NCBI RefSeq assembly: GCF_902779965.1
Contig: NZ_CACZDK010000034.1
Location: 1 to 60,943 of the forward strand
Reading direction: 5' to 3'
DNA: 60,943 nucleotides
Source: Fibrobacter succinogenes
GTDB taxonomy: Bacteria; Fibrobacterota; Fibrobacteria; Fibrobacterales; Fibrobacteraceae
Under the pieces are notes generated by a model. That model ran no database searches. It was not told where the DNA came from and saw only the letters and a program-made list of their open reading frames with translations. The position numbers and the translations under genes are program-made. Shown piece by piece: positions 1 through 8,843 of the stretch. The first letter of the stretch is position 1. Each line of letters starts with the position of its first letter.

Positions 1-73
1 TGCTTCATAGCTCAGTTGGTAGAGCCCGCGACTGTTAATCGCGTTGTCCTTGGTTCGAGTCCAAGTGAAGCAG
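1..73 (+). tRNA. tRNA-Asn (GTT)
   Basis: Cloverleaf visible: acceptor arm TGCTTCA (1-7) pairs with TGAAGCA (66-72), discriminator G73. The D loop contains AGCTCAGTTGGTAGAG, the anticodon arm CGCGA-CTGTTAA-TCGCG puts anticodon GTT at its centre, and the T arm carries GGTTCGAGTCC. The 3' CCA is not encoded (the next bases are CTG), so it must be added after transcription. A strong terminator follows immediately. Confidence 0.96.
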
Positions 74-75
74 CT

Positions 76-109
76 GAAAAAGCCTCGGTCTTTTGACCGG
101 GGCTTTTTC
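76..109 (+). terminator. Rho-independent terminator of tRNA-Asn
   Basis: Inverted repeat AAAAAGCC/CGGTC - TTTT - GACCG/GGCTTTTT directly after the tRNA, ending in a T run. Confidence 0.85.
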
Positions 110-142
110 GTTTATGATTTGCCATCTCTCGCATCTGTAGTA

Positions 143-176
143 TAAAAAAATCCCGGGCGGTAGAACCGTCTGGGAT
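143..176 (-). terminator. Terminator of the nfeD-floA operon
   Basis: Read on the minus strand, ATCCCAGACGG - TTCTA - CCGCCCGGGAT forms a GC-rich stem followed by seven T. It lies about 46 nt after the stop of the last gene of the operon. Confidence 0.8.
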
Positions 177-221
177 GAATTGTATGTTTTCGCCGGGGGC
201 GTGTTCAATAGATCGCGCGAA

Positions 222-1097
222 TTACCTGCTGTATGCAGTCCAATGTTTCTTGAATCGGGGCTCGTCGATGATTTTTCCCCAGATGAATCCGCGGCGTGCA
301 GTTTCCCGGCTTATCGAGCGCACGACGGTGCGCTGGGTAAGCGGGCTTGCAGTTTCGACGGCTTCGCCTGTATAACCGTTTTCGAGGTCACTTTGGCGGG
401 CCGCCGCTGCGGCTTCTTCGCGCGCCTTGCGGGCGCGTTCTTCGAGAATCTTTAACTGGCTTTGCTTGTCGTTTGCCTCACTTTGTGCAGATTCGTTCGC
501 AGGGGCTGCGGATAAATCCGCAGCTTTCTCTGCAGCCATTTGCATAGCCATAGGCTCGCGCGATAGCAAGTTGTTGAGTTCATCAATGTCTTGTACGAGA
601 ACGTCGTATTCGCCGTCTCCCATATCGCGCCCGATCACGCGGAGCTGCTGGAGTTCCACAAGCATTGCATATGCCGTTCCTTTGGATATTTCGAATTCGT
701 CCATCAGGTATTCTGCATCAACAACGTCTAGCTGAACAATGTTTTCTGCAACTTCACGTACGGTTACGTCGTTGCCGTAACCATGACTGCTTTCGGGAAT
801 CGGGGGAGGCATAGCGGGTTCAAGCGTCCCTTGCGAAGCCTCGCGCTGCGCTTCTTCAAACTGCTTGATGTATTCTTGCAATTTGCGTGTAGCAGAAGGT
901 GCGGGGCTGGGGGGCTCTTCTGGACGTTCATCGTAATCTTCGTCATAATCCTCTTTTTCGGATTCGAGCGTAGAATCTTCCTCAGGAGCATACGGAGTTT
1001 GCTCCTGTTTCGATTTTTTCTTCGCTTTCGCCCTTTTGATGACTTGATCGACGATGATTGCGATAATGACAATGATTAGTTTGTCAAATGAATCCAT
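222..1097 (-). CDS. Membrane-anchored protein with FtsK-gamma-like winged helix
   Basis: 291 aa. An N-terminal hydrophobic helix (about residues 7-19, rich in Ile and Val) is followed by a Lys-rich stretch and a long acidic, low-complexity linker. Residues about 108-180 look like a winged helix-turn-helix resembling the DNA-binding gamma domain of FtsK (VREVAENIV ... EISKGTAYAMLVELQQL). The C-terminal third is Ala/Glu-rich and probably coiled coil. The start ATG at 1097 has AAGGG upstream. It sits 22 nt after floA, so it is the last gene of the nfeD-floA operon and may link that membrane microdomain system to DNA or another partner. The function is inferred; only the domain resemblance and the anchor are visible. 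Confidence 0.6.
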   Translation of the reverse strand: MDSFDKLIIVIIAIIVDQVIKRAKAKKKSKQEQTPYAPEEDSTLESEKEDYDEDYDERPEEPPSPAPSATRKLQEYIKQFEEAQREASQGTLEPAMPPPIPESSHGYGNDVTVREVAENIVQLDVVDAEYLMDEFEISKGTAYAMLVELQQLRVIGRDMGDGEYDVLVQDIDELNNLLSREPMAMQMAAEKAADLSAAPANESAQSEANDKQSQLKILEERARKAREEAAAAARQSDLENGYTGEAVETASPLTQRTVVRSISRETARRGFIWGKIIDEPRFKKHWTAYSR

Positions 1098-1119
1098 GGG
1101 CTAAACCCTTTTGGTCGAA

Positions 1120-2094
1120 TTACTTGTTTGCTTCCGGGGCGGAACCGATTTCTTTGCGCATTTGCGTGTCGGCTTCGATGTTTTTCAGGTTGTAGTAGTC
1201 CATGACGCCGAGCTTGCCTTCGCGGAGGGCGGTTGCCATAGCCATCGGGATCTGGGCTTCGGCTTCGACGAGCTTTGCCTTCATTTCCATCACCTTGGCC
1301 TTCATTTCCTGTTCGGCGGCGAATGCCATGGCACGGCGTTCTTCTGCCTTGGCCTGTGCAATCTTCTTGTCGGCTTCGGCACGGTCGGTTTCGAGGATAG
1401 CACCGATGTTCTGACCCACGTCTACATCTGCAATGTCAATGGAGAGAATTTCGAATGCGGTACCGGCGTCAAGGCCAGAAGCAAGCACCTTCTTCGAAAT
1501 CATGTTCGGGTTTTCGAGCACTTCCTTGTGGCTCTGAGCTGAACCGATGGAAGACACGATGCCTTCGCCAACACGGGCGACAACCGTTTCTTCGCCTGCA
1601 CCACCGACGAGCTTTTGGATGCTGGCGCGCACGGTGATACGGGTGATGGCGTGAAGCTGAATACCGTCGAGTGCCACTGCGGAAACCTTCGGGGTTTCGA
1701 TGACCTTCGGGTTCACGGACATCTGCACAGCTTCGAGCACGTTACGGCCGGCAAGGTCGATGGCGGCAGCTTCTTTAAAGTCGAGCTTGATGTTTGCCTT
1801 GTTGGCAGCGATGAGAGCCTGGATCACGCGGAGCACGTTACCGCGGGAGAGGTAGTGGGCTTCGAGAAGGTTCGTGTCGACCGGAAGGCCTGCCTTGCAG
1901 CTCAAAATTCTTGCTTCGACAATCACCTGAGGCGGCACCTTACGCAGACGCATACCGATGAGCTGGAAAATGCTCACGTTTGCCTTGGAGAACAAGGCCT
2001 GAAGCCAGAGGCTAAAGAATCTGCCGATAAAGGCGAGCATAACGATGACGATGATGGCGGCAATGATAATGCCGATGATGATAAGATTATCCAT
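1120..2094 (-). CDS. floA: Flotillin-like protein FloA
   Basis: 324 aa, membrane scaffold of bacterial lipid microdomains. N-terminal membrane segment (about residues 3-25, [20 protein letters not shown]), then the FloA core with [11 protein letters not shown] and [21 protein letters not shown], and a C-terminal Ala/Glu/Lys-rich coiled coil ([20 protein letters not shown]). Length is typical of the family. The frame is open upstream to a TTG at 2106, but ATG 2094 has GGAG at a 6-nt spacing and gives the usual N-terminus. It lies downstream of nfeD, the classic genomic pairing in which the two proteins act together at the membrane. Confidence 0.95.
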   Translation of the reverse strand: MDNLIIIGIIIAAIIVIVMLAFIGRFFSLWLQALFSKANVSIFQLIGMRLRKVPPQVIVEARILSCKAGLPVDTNLLEAHYLSRGNVLRVIQALIAANKANIKLDFKEAAAIDLAGRNVLEAVQMSVNPKVIETPKVSAVALDGIQLHAITRITVRASIQKLVGGAGEETVVARVGEGIVSSIGSAQSHKEVLENPNMISKKVLASGLDAGTAFEILSIDIADVDVGQNIGAILETDRAEADKKIAQAKAEERRAMAFAAEQEMKAKVMEMKAKLVEAEAQIPMAMATALREGKLGVMDYYNLKNIEADTQMRKEIGSAPEANK

Positions 2095-2144
2095 GGTTTT
2101 CTCCAAGTTATGTGTTTTGTTTTAAATTTCTTTTCTTTGCAGGC

Positions 2145-2178
2145 TGCTTAGTTCTAAGATCTAAGTTCTGCCAACTCC
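2145..2178. repeat. TAAGTTCT-type word repeat
   Basis: TTAGTTCTAAGATCTAAGTTCTGCCAACT lies between nfeD and floA. The same words recur at 14608-14700 and 21655-21700. Low-complexity intergenic family; function unknown. Confidence 0.5.
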
Positions 2179-3734
2179 TAATTGTCTATACTCACCCAGA
2201 TGTGTCCTTCTTGTACGGACTCGACTTTTACGCGTTGCCCAGCTTCGATGATTTCGCCGTGGGTTTGCACGTCAAAGAGTTTGGTGGAGCCGTCGGGCGT
2301 TGTAAAGCTGGCTTGGCCCACAGGGCGGAGGAATGTTTTTGCAACACCGATATCGCCGATTGAAACGGTTTGCACATCTTCGGTGGGGGAGACTGCGGTT
2401 TCCATGTCGGTCTTGAGCATGGGAGTCCAGCCTTCGGGGAGTAGCGGGATTAAGTACTTGCTGGCGGCAACCGGGAATATGAGCGCAACGGCGGCACTGC
2501 TTAGAACAAAGAATAATCCAAATAGCCAAGGGGTGGCGTCAAAGGTGGTCTCGACGGCTTCGGGGACGTATTCGGGAATGTTGGTTGTATCGACGCTCAT
2601 GATTAGCGCTATAATCATACATGCGATGCCGCCAATGCCGAACAGGAATGTGCCTGGCATGACGAATATTTCGACGAGGAACAAAATAACGCCCGCAATA
2701 AGGAGGATGGCCGGGAAGTAGCCGTCGAGCTGCGGTGCAAATTGACCGAAGAACACGATGCCGATAAGGATGATTCCTGTGATGCCGAAGAAACCAAAGC
2801 CAGGGGTCTTGAATTCAATATAAAGTGCACCGAATCCGAGAATCAGCAGAATTCCCGAGATGGCGGCGATAGCGCTTGCGATTTTTTCGCCGGTGTTCGT
2901 TTCGACTTCGCTTTTGCGTTCGATGGCTAGCTTGGTTTCAAAGTCTTCGCGGCTCTTGAACGTGCCCTTGGAAAATCCGAGTTCTTCGGCTTCCTTGTCG
3001 GTCATGGTCAAGAGTTCGCCTTCTTTCACGAGAATCTTGGGCGAACCCCAGAATTTCTTTTCGGTGCTGTCGAGTACGGCAAATTTTTTGCCTTCGATGA
3101 TGAGCGTGGTGTCGCGTTCTGTAGCCGTGCCCTTGTCGAGCTTGGTGGTCAGTTCGAGCACTTCGAGTTCCGGAGTTACGAACGAAGATGCTAGCAGTTC
3201 GGGGTAGCCGTTGCGCTGGGCGAGGTTCCTGAATTTGGCGCGGAGCGGGGATTGGATTTTTTCACCCACGATTTGCGGAGTGCCGTCGCCGCCTTGCACG
3301 ATCGGTGCGCAGTCACCAATGGTCGTGGCTTCGAGCATGTAGAGTCTTTTGCAGGCGAGTGCGATGAGCGAACCCGCGCTGATAGCCTTTTTCTTCACGA
3401 GCGCGATTGTCTCGGCGCCCTTTACAGCCATGATGGTATCGACGAGGTCGAATGCGGCATCGAGGCGACCGCCGAACGTGTTGATTTCAAAGACGATGTA
3501 ATCTGGCTTTTTATCTAGAGCTTCACCGATGGCTCGGGCGCAGAATTCGTACATGGCCGGGTCTACATCGCCTTCCAGTTTAATCCAAACGGCCTGCTTT
3601 TTGGGGACTACGATTTCGGCTGTTTTGGGGGTTGCAGTGTCTTTTGTAACGGAATCGATTGTCGCGATTTCAGCTGCAAATGTAAATGAAAATAGAAATG
3701 TTAAAAGGAAAAGCAATTTTGATAAGAATTTCAT
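2178..3734 (-). CDS. nfeD: NfeD-family membrane serine protease (NfeD1b type)
   Basis: 518 aa. Signal peptide (residues 1-20, FLLTFLFSFTFAA), then a ClpP-like serine protease domain: VDPAMYEF, FEINTFGGRLDAA and the nucleophile motif KKKAISAGSLIALA around residue 119. Next is a block of four or so transmembrane helices (about 285-420), and a C-terminal soluble OB-fold domain ending near VQTHGEIIEAGQRVKVESV. The full-length architecture matches long NfeD proteins that partner with flotillins, and floA is the next gene. ATG 3734 follows TACATT-GACGAT directly, so the mRNA may be leaderless. Confidence 0.92.
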   Translation of the reverse strand: MKFLSKLLFLLTFLFSFTFAAEIATIDSVTKDTATPKTAEIVVPKKQAVWIKLEGDVDPAMYEFCARAIGEALDKKPDYIVFEINTFGGRLDAAFDLVDTIMAVKGAETIALVKKKAISAGSLIALACKRLYMLEATTIGDCAPIVQGGDGTPQIVGEKIQSPLRAKFRNLAQRNGYPELLASSFVTPELEVLELTTKLDKGTATERDTTLIIEGKKFAVLDSTEKKFWGSPKILVKEGELLTMTDKEAEELGFSKGTFKSREDFETKLAIERKSEVETNTGEKIASAIAAISGILLILGFGALYIEFKTPGFGFFGITGIILIGIVFFGQFAPQLDGYFPAILLIAGVILFLVEIFVMPGTFLFGIGGIACMIIALIMSVDTTNIPEYVPEAVETTFDATPWLFGLFFVLSSAAVALIFPVAASKYLIPLLPEGWTPMLKTDMETAVSPTEDVQTVSIGDIGVAKTFLRPVGQASFTTPDGSTKLFDVQTHGEIIEAGQRVKVESVQEGHIWVSIDN

Positions 3735-3746
3735 ATCGTCAATGTA
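3735..3746 (-). promoter_or_regulatory. Putative -10 box of nfeD (leaderless arrangement)
   Basis: On the minus strand TACATT lies 6 nt before ATG. The same TACATT/6-nt/ATG arrangement precedes ispG at 14774. No Shine-Dalgarno is visible. Confidence 0.4.
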
Positions 3747-3860
3747 TAAAGATTTGTTTTATATTGAACAGTTTTTGTGAAAAAAAGCACGATTTTTTGG
3801 AAATACCGCTTAAAACCTCTTTTTTTTTGAAAATAATCATCTGTTTTTTTCTGTAAAATG

Positions 3861-3866
3861 TATAAT
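3861..3866 (+). promoter_or_regulatory. Putative -10 box of the hybrid kinase gene
   Basis: TGTATAATATA 25 nt before ATG 3893. No convincing -35 hexamer at 16-18 nt spacing. Confidence 0.4.
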
Positions 3867-3892
3867 ATACCTTGGAATCTTACGAAATACTT

Positions 3893-6800
3893 ATGAACAA
3901 TAATTTTTTCAAAAGAAACTTAATAGTATCGTTACTCTTAGTAGCCTTCTTGTTTATTGCGACAAACGTTTCTTTTTTGTATATCAATAGAAACGCGATT
4001 GATGATAGTTGGGACTCTCTTGACGAAGTTGCCTATGCTTCCGAAGCGAAGATGGGTTTTTTAGGCCGGTCGCTTTTGAGCGCTTTGTCCAATATCTCGA
4101 CTGTGGTTGGGATGGAAGAGGATCTGCTTTCTGAAAGCATGGTGCGTATGATTTGTAGCTCGCGAATCGGTCCTTTGGTGTCTGCGGCCCGCTTGTATTT
4201 GCCGGATGGGCATATCATAGCCGACCAAGGCGTTGTTTTTGATTCTTCTTATATAGCGCACTACAATTCTATTGTTTCGTCGAAACCGTATATTTCGAAA
4301 GTTGGACGTGATGTTGTCCGATCCGAAAATATCGTGTTTGAACAGTTTGTTCCTGTTCGTCGTAGGGGCGAAATTGTTGCTATGCTTTCTGCCGTATCCG
4401 AGCTAAAGCCGTTGTATGGTTATGTTGCGACAAATGCATTCAAGGGAAAAGCCTCGTTAATCGTTGTGGACCGTAGAGATGGATCTTTTGTTGTTGAAAA
4501 AACGGGGAAATGGAGAAACTTTAATGGTTTTATAAGGACGCTTCAGCCGAAAAACGGGTATTCCTTGGATGAGTGGGCCGCCAACGTCATGAAGGGCGAA
4601 CGGTCTCATTTGGCATATGGGGAAAAATCTTCGGATGAATCGAAGCTCTTGGTGTCGCTTCCGCTGTTCGGTGGTAGCTGGTCGTTGATTTTGTATGTCA
4701 ATGAAAATATTGCTTTTGCGCGAGTGGATAAAATCCGTAAATTCTATATAGCGATTTCTGCTATAGAACTTTTTGTAATTCTCCTGTATCTCCTTAGAAT
4801 TATGTGGAATGCCCGCCGCATGGTCGAAGCGGAGAGCGGTGAATATTCCGAAATTGCAGACGCTTTGAGCGAAACGTACGAGTGCATTTTCTATGTGAAT
4901 ATTTTGGATGATTCGTTTGATTCGTTCCATGCCGAAAAACTGATGCACAAGTTGCATGAATCGGTGAATGGGCGAGACTTCTTCTTTGAATCTATCGCGA
5001 GCTTGCGGAGCAATCTTCATGAAGACGATCTTGAAATTGTAATGCACTTTATGGAAAAGGGCGCTTTCCTCCAGCGTTTGGAAGAAAGCCCGAGTGCCGC
5101 GGTTGAATATAGGCTTATCATTGATGGTGTACCGCAATACTACAGGATGAAGGCGATTAAGTCTCGCAAGGATGACAATCATGTTATTGTGGCTGTTGAA
5201 AATATCGATTCCGAAGTCAACAAGGCGGTTGCCCAGCGCCAGGAAATGGATCGCAACAACAGGGTTATTGAATCACTTGCTTCGGACTTTGATTTTGTGA
5301 ACTACGTAACGCTTGGCGATGATGCCTTGTCGGATGTCGTGGTGACTTACCGCGCTAGTTCTGTATTGTTAAAGGCTATTCCAGGATGGTCTTCAGAAAA
5401 GATTTTTGCAAAGCGAATGGATTTGCTGTTAAAGTATTTGGTTTGTGATTCTAATAAGCTCCAGTTCCGTGAACAGACAAATCGTGAATATCTTGTCAGG
5501 ACTTTGAAAACCGAGCCTGTTATCCATGTTAATTTCAAGATAAAACTTGATGACAAGGAAATTTTCTACCAGATGAAGGTTATTGCCGATAAGGATGATG
5601 TCGGCAACCTCAAGGGCATTGTTTTTGGTTTGCATTGTGTCGATGACGAAATCAAGAAGCAGATGGAAATCCAGTCGAATCTAAAGCAGAATCTTGAAAT
5701 TATCGATATCCTTTCGGAAGATTATTCATCGCTTTTCTATTTTAATCTTGTTGACGGAACGAGCGGAGTGCTCGCGGTTCGTGAAGACATCAGGAACGCT
5801 TTAAGCAAGCAGTTTGCCTCGTGTGAAAAGCTTGAGGATGTGTTCACGGCTTTTGTTCTGAATTTAGCTCATCCGGATGATCGCGAAAGGCTTTTCGGGC
5901 TTGCCTCAAGAGATTTGGTTGCCGCAAAGCTTATGCATCAGAAGCGCTTGACGATCGTGTTCAGACGACTCTATGGATCTGAATACAAGTACACGCGCCT
6001 TGTGTTTGCAAAGGCCGAAGCTGTTGATGATCCTCCGAAGCTTATCGCCGTTGGTTTTGTCGAGGTGGATGCACAGTATCGCGCTGAAACGGAACATCAG
6101 GAAAATATTGACCGCATCATGAGCCTTTCGGATCAGTTCGAAACGGTATTCGATGTCAATATCGATACGGGATTGTTCAGCGTCTCGTTGAATGGTGGAA
6201 AGTTTAACGATGTTGTCGATAAAAATACCGGCGAAGGGATAGACTTCTTTAAGAATCGTATCGATGATATTCGAAAAGTGGTCTATCAGGACGATCAAGA
6301 AGCGATTTTGGAGATGCTGAATCGTGATGTCGTTATCGCTCGCTTGCAGCACGAAAATTCGTTCTTCCATGATTATCGACGGGTAACGACAGAAGGGCTC
6401 AAGTGGTATCGCATGAAGGTGACCAAGATGGGTGACTGGTCCAAGTCCCATCGTGTGCTTGTCGGGCTGTTTAACAATGATGCTGTTTATCGCAAGGAAA
6501 TGGCTCAACAGGAGGCGCTTGAACAGGCGCTTGAAATGGCGAAGTCGGCATCCCGTGCAAAGACGATGTTCCTCAACAATATGAGTCATGATATCCGTAC
6601 TCCGATGAACGCTATTATTGGCTATACGGAACTTGCGACAATGCATATTGGCAACAAGGACTTGGTCAAGAATTTCCTTGGAAAAATAGAGCTTTCGTCG
6701 AACCACTTGCTCTCGCTGATTAATGATGTGCTTGACATGAGCCGTATTGAATCGGGCAAGCTGAATTTAAACGAAAAGTCGGAGCATATTCCCGAAATTA

Positions 6801-8089
6801 TCCATACGCTCAAGGATATTGTGCAAGCGGATATCAACGCCAAGAATTTGCAGTTCTATGCCAACAGCGTTGGTATTCATAATGAATACGTTGTCTGTGA
6901 TAGACTCCGCTTGAACCAGGTTCTTTTGAATGTGATTTCGAATGCCATCAAGTACACTCCGACCGGCGGCTCTATTTGGTTTACCGTTGAACAGAAGGTG
7001 TGCGAGGAATCAGGTGTTGGTGCCTATGAGTTTAGAATACGGGACTCGGGTATTGGCATGAGCGAAGATTTCTTGCCCAAGATTTTTGATGCGTTTACGA
7101 GAGTGAATTCGTCTACCGTTTCTGGAATCCAGGGAACGGGGCTTGGCATGGCAATTACGAAGAATATTGTCGATATGATGGGGGGCTCCATTGATATTAA
7201 AAGTAAGGTGGACGAAGGTACAGATGTTGTCTTGAACTTTAAGTTCAAGTTGGCCGATACAACGCTGGAACTGACTCACGTGAAGGAACTGGAAGGCAAG
7301 AAACTTTTAGTTGTTGATGATGACGCCGACAGTATAAAGAGCGTTCCGCAAATCTTTAGCGCTTTGGGCGTTGATGTGGATTGCTGCTATTCCGGTGCCG
7401 AGGCTTTGGAAAAAGTCAAAGAGGCTAAGTCCAAGGGCTTTAAGTATGATGCGTTCCTTGTGGATTGGCGCATGCCGGATATGGATGGCTTGAAGACGAC
7501 GACCCGCCTTCGCGAAGAGTTGGGAGAGGACATCCTTGTTATTGTGATGTCTGCTTATGAATGGTCGGATATCGAGGACATGGCTCTTAGAGTGGGTATC
7601 CGTAATTTTATGAGCAAGCCCGTGTTCCCGTCGGATGCAAAGGAAACTTTGTTGCAAAGTTTTGGACTCTCGCATGCCGATAAGCCTGTGTTAGACCGGA
7701 AGGTTGATTTTAACGGCAAGAAGGTTTTGCTCGTGGATGATAATGAGCTGAACCGCGAAATTGCTGAAGAAATCTTGGAGGATTGCGGTATTCAGGTGGC
7801 TACGGCTTGCGATGGCGCGAAAGCTGTGGAATACATGAAGAATGTAAAGCCCGGCGAATGTGACTTGATCTTGATGGATGTCCAGATGCCGATTATGGAT
7901 GGTTACGAGGCAACTCGCGAAATCCGCAAACTCGAAAACAAGGTGGCTGCTGAAATTCCAATTATCGCTATGACGGCAAACGCCTTTGCGGATGACCAGC
8001 AGGCCGCTTTGGAAGCCGGCATGAACGAGCATGTGGCAAAACCCGTGAACGTCAATAAGTTGAAGGAAGTGCTGTCGAGGTTTTTGTAG
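3893..8089 (+). CDS. Hybrid sensor histidine kinase, four PAS-like modules, two receivers
   Basis: 1398 aa from ATG 3893 (the frame also opens at TTG 3872). TM helix about 9-31, a periplasmic sensor region to about 282, TM helix about 283-304, then four similar PAS-like modules, each opening with a motif such as EIADALSETYECIFYVN or IIDILSEDYSSLFYFN (starting near 317, 455, 601 and 740). A coiled coil leads into HisKA with phospho-His899 (NNMSHDIRTPMNAIIGY), the ATPase with N box NVISNAIKYTP, G1 DSGIGM and G2 GTGLGM, and two REC domains with acceptor Asp near 1191 (LVDWRMPDMDG) and 1329 (LMDVQMPIMDG). There is no output domain, so signals must pass to other proteins. Stand-alone transcription unit; ligand unknown. 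Confidence 0.95.
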   Translation: MNNNFFKRNLIVSLLLVAFLFIATNVSFLYINRNAIDDSWDSLDEVAYASEAKMGFLGRSLLSALSNISTVVGMEEDLLSESMVRMICSSRIGPLVSAARLYLPDGHIIADQGVVFDSSYIAHYNSIVSSKPYISKVGRDVVRSENIVFEQFVPVRRRGEIVAMLSAVSELKPLYGYVATNAFKGKASLIVVDRRDGSFVVEKTGKWRNFNGFIRTLQPKNGYSLDEWAANVMKGERSHLAYGEKSSDESKLLVSLPLFGGSWSLILYVNENIAFARVDKIRKFYIAISAIELFVILLYLLRIMWNARRMVEAESGEYSEIADALSETYECIFYVNILDDSFDSFHAEKLMHKLHESVNGRDFFFESIASLRSNLHEDDLEIVMHFMEKGAFLQRLEESPSAAVEYRLIIDGVPQYYRMKAIKSRKDDNHVIVAVENIDSEVNKAVAQRQEMDRNNRVIESLASDFDFVNYVTLGDDALSDVVVTYRASSVLLKAIPGWSSEKIFAKRMDLLLKYLVCDSNKLQFREQTNREYLVRTLKTEPVIHVNFKIKLDDKEIFYQMKVIADKDDVGNLKGIVFGLHCVDDEIKKQMEIQSNLKQNLEIIDILSEDYSSLFYFNLVDGTSGVLAVREDIRNALSKQFASCEKLEDVFTAFVLNLAHPDDRERLFGLASRDLVAAKLMHQKRLTIVFRRLYGSEYKYTRLVFAKAEAVDDPPKLIAVGFVEVDAQYRAETEHQENIDRIMSLSDQFETVFDVNIDTGLFSVSLNGGKFNDVVDKNTGEGIDFFKNRIDDIRKVVYQDDQEAILEMLNRDVVIARLQHENSFFHDYRRVTTEGLKWYRMKVTKMGDWSKSHRVLVGLFNNDAVYRKEMAQQEALEQALEMAKSASRAKTMFLNNMSHDIRTPMNAIIGYTELATMHIGNKDLVKNFLGKIELSSNHLLSLINDVLDMSRIESGKLNLNEKSEHIPEIIHTLKDIVQADINAKNLQFYANSVGIHNEYVVCDRLRLNQVLLNVISNAIKYTPTGGSIWFTVEQKVCEESGVGAYEFRIRDSGIGMSEDFLPKIFDAFTRVNSSTVSGIQGTGLGMAITKNIVDMMGGSIDIKSKVDEGTDVVLNFKFKLADTTLELTHVKELEGKKLLVVDDDADSIKSVPQIFSALGVDVDCCYSGAEALEKVKEAKSKGFKYDAFLVDWRMPDMDGLKTTTRLREELGEDILVIVMSAYEWSDIEDMALRVGIRNFMSKPVFPSDAKETLLQSFGLSHADKPVLDRKVDFNGKKVLLVDDNELNREIAEEILEDCGIQVATACDGAKAVEYMKNVKPGECDLILMDVQMPIMDGYEATREIRKLENKVAAEIPIIAMTANAFADDQQAALEAGMNEHVAKPVNVNKLKEVLSRFL

Positions 8090-8093
8090 GTGT

Positions 8094-8142
8094 GAGGTCG
8101 GGCCTTTGGCCCTTTGGGGTCGGGCCTTCGGCCCTTTGAGGC
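8094..8142 (+). terminator. Twin hairpin after the hybrid kinase
   Basis: Two near-identical hairpins in tandem, GGGCC-TTT-GGCCCTTT and GGGCC-TTC-GGCCCTTT, separated by GGGGTC. Probably terminates the kinase transcript, but it also looks like one of the local repeat words. Confidence 0.5.
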
Positions 8143-8174
8143 GTGAGGTTGGTACTTCGTGCTTTTTTGGAAAC

Positions 8175-8302
8175 GTCATTCTGAGTGGCGAATAGCCACG
8201 AAGAATCCAGTTAAAATATGCACTGGATCCTTCGACTTCTCCACAAAGTGGATAACAGCAACTAGGCAACAAGTTGTCAAGTTTTGTATAGCTTAGGATG
8301 AC
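8175..8302. repeat. REP-like palindromic element, copy 1
   Basis: Starts GTCATTCTGAGTGGCGAA, runs to GAAGAATCCAGT, then the inverted form CACTGGATCCTTCG ... AGGATGAC. Shorter relatives occur at 27199, 34117, 35962 and 59008. Confidence 0.65.
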
Positions 8303-8310
8303 ACCTCATA

Positions 8311-8410
8311 ACCACTTCCTACTTCCTACTGTCTACTTCCTACTAAGTTCACCGCTCAAAACCCCTTATTTGGGTGTATTCCTAACCACCAACCACTAGC
8401 CACTAATCAC
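8311..8410. repeat. Word-repeat arrays upstream of rpsO
   Basis: CACTTCCTACTTCCTACT with GTCTACTTCCTACT (8311-8345), and a second array of CCACCAACCACTAGCCACT type (8382-8410) that ends against TATTTTACTATATATG, a likely promoter for rpsO. Confidence 0.6.
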
Positions 8411-8549
8411 TATTTTACTATATATGTACGCAAATTGCATTTTTGCCTGGGTCCTGTGACCAGATTCGCCAATTCCACTGGTGCTAGAGCAGTAAACTCG
8501 GACAAAAACATGTAATGAAACAAACAATCAAAAAAAGGAATGGCTTAAA
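8411..8549 (+). promoter_or_regulatory. rpsO promoter and possible S15 leader
   Basis: The AT-rich block TTTTACTATATATG (8413-8426) looks like a -10 region. If so, it leaves about 120 nt of untranslated leader with short self-complementary parts (GGGTCCTGTGACC, CCACTGGTGCTAGAGCAG). Leaders of this size before rpsO are often bound by S15 for autoregulation; here the structure is not proven. AAAGG at 8534-8538 is the ribosome site. Confidence 0.35.
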
Positions 8550-8822
8550 ATGGCTACTATCACTAAAGAAAAGGCTGCAGAACTCACCGCTAAGTTTGGT
8601 GCTAACGAAAAGGACACCGGTAACGTCCGCGTTCAGATCGCTATCCTCACGGAAAAGATCAAGAACCTCACCGAACACATCAAGACCAACAAGAAGGACT
8701 TCCACTCCCTCCGCGGTTTGTCCATGATGGTTGCAAAGCGTAAGAACCTCCTCAAGTACTACGGCGAAAAGGACATTATCGCTCAGCGTGCTTTGATTAA
8801 GGATCTCGGTCTCCGCGGCTAA
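8550..8822 (+). CDS. rpsO: 30S ribosomal protein S15
   Basis: 90 aa, full length. Typical S15 features: TGNVRVQIAILTEKIKNLTEH (split helices binding 16S rRNA helices 20-22), the conserved loop KKDFHSLRGLSMMVAKRKNLL, and the end YYGEKDIIAQRALIKDLGLRG. It is followed 21 nt later by pnp, the usual rpsO-pnp order, in which the ribosomal protein and the exoribonuclease are co-transcribed. Confidence 0.98.
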   Translation: MATITKEKAAELTAKFGANEKDTGNVRVQIAILTEKIKNLTEHIKTNKKDFHSLRGLSMMVAKRKNLLKYYGEKDIIAQRALIKDLGLRG

Positions 8823-8843
8823 TTCTCGTATTGGAGATTTTTT

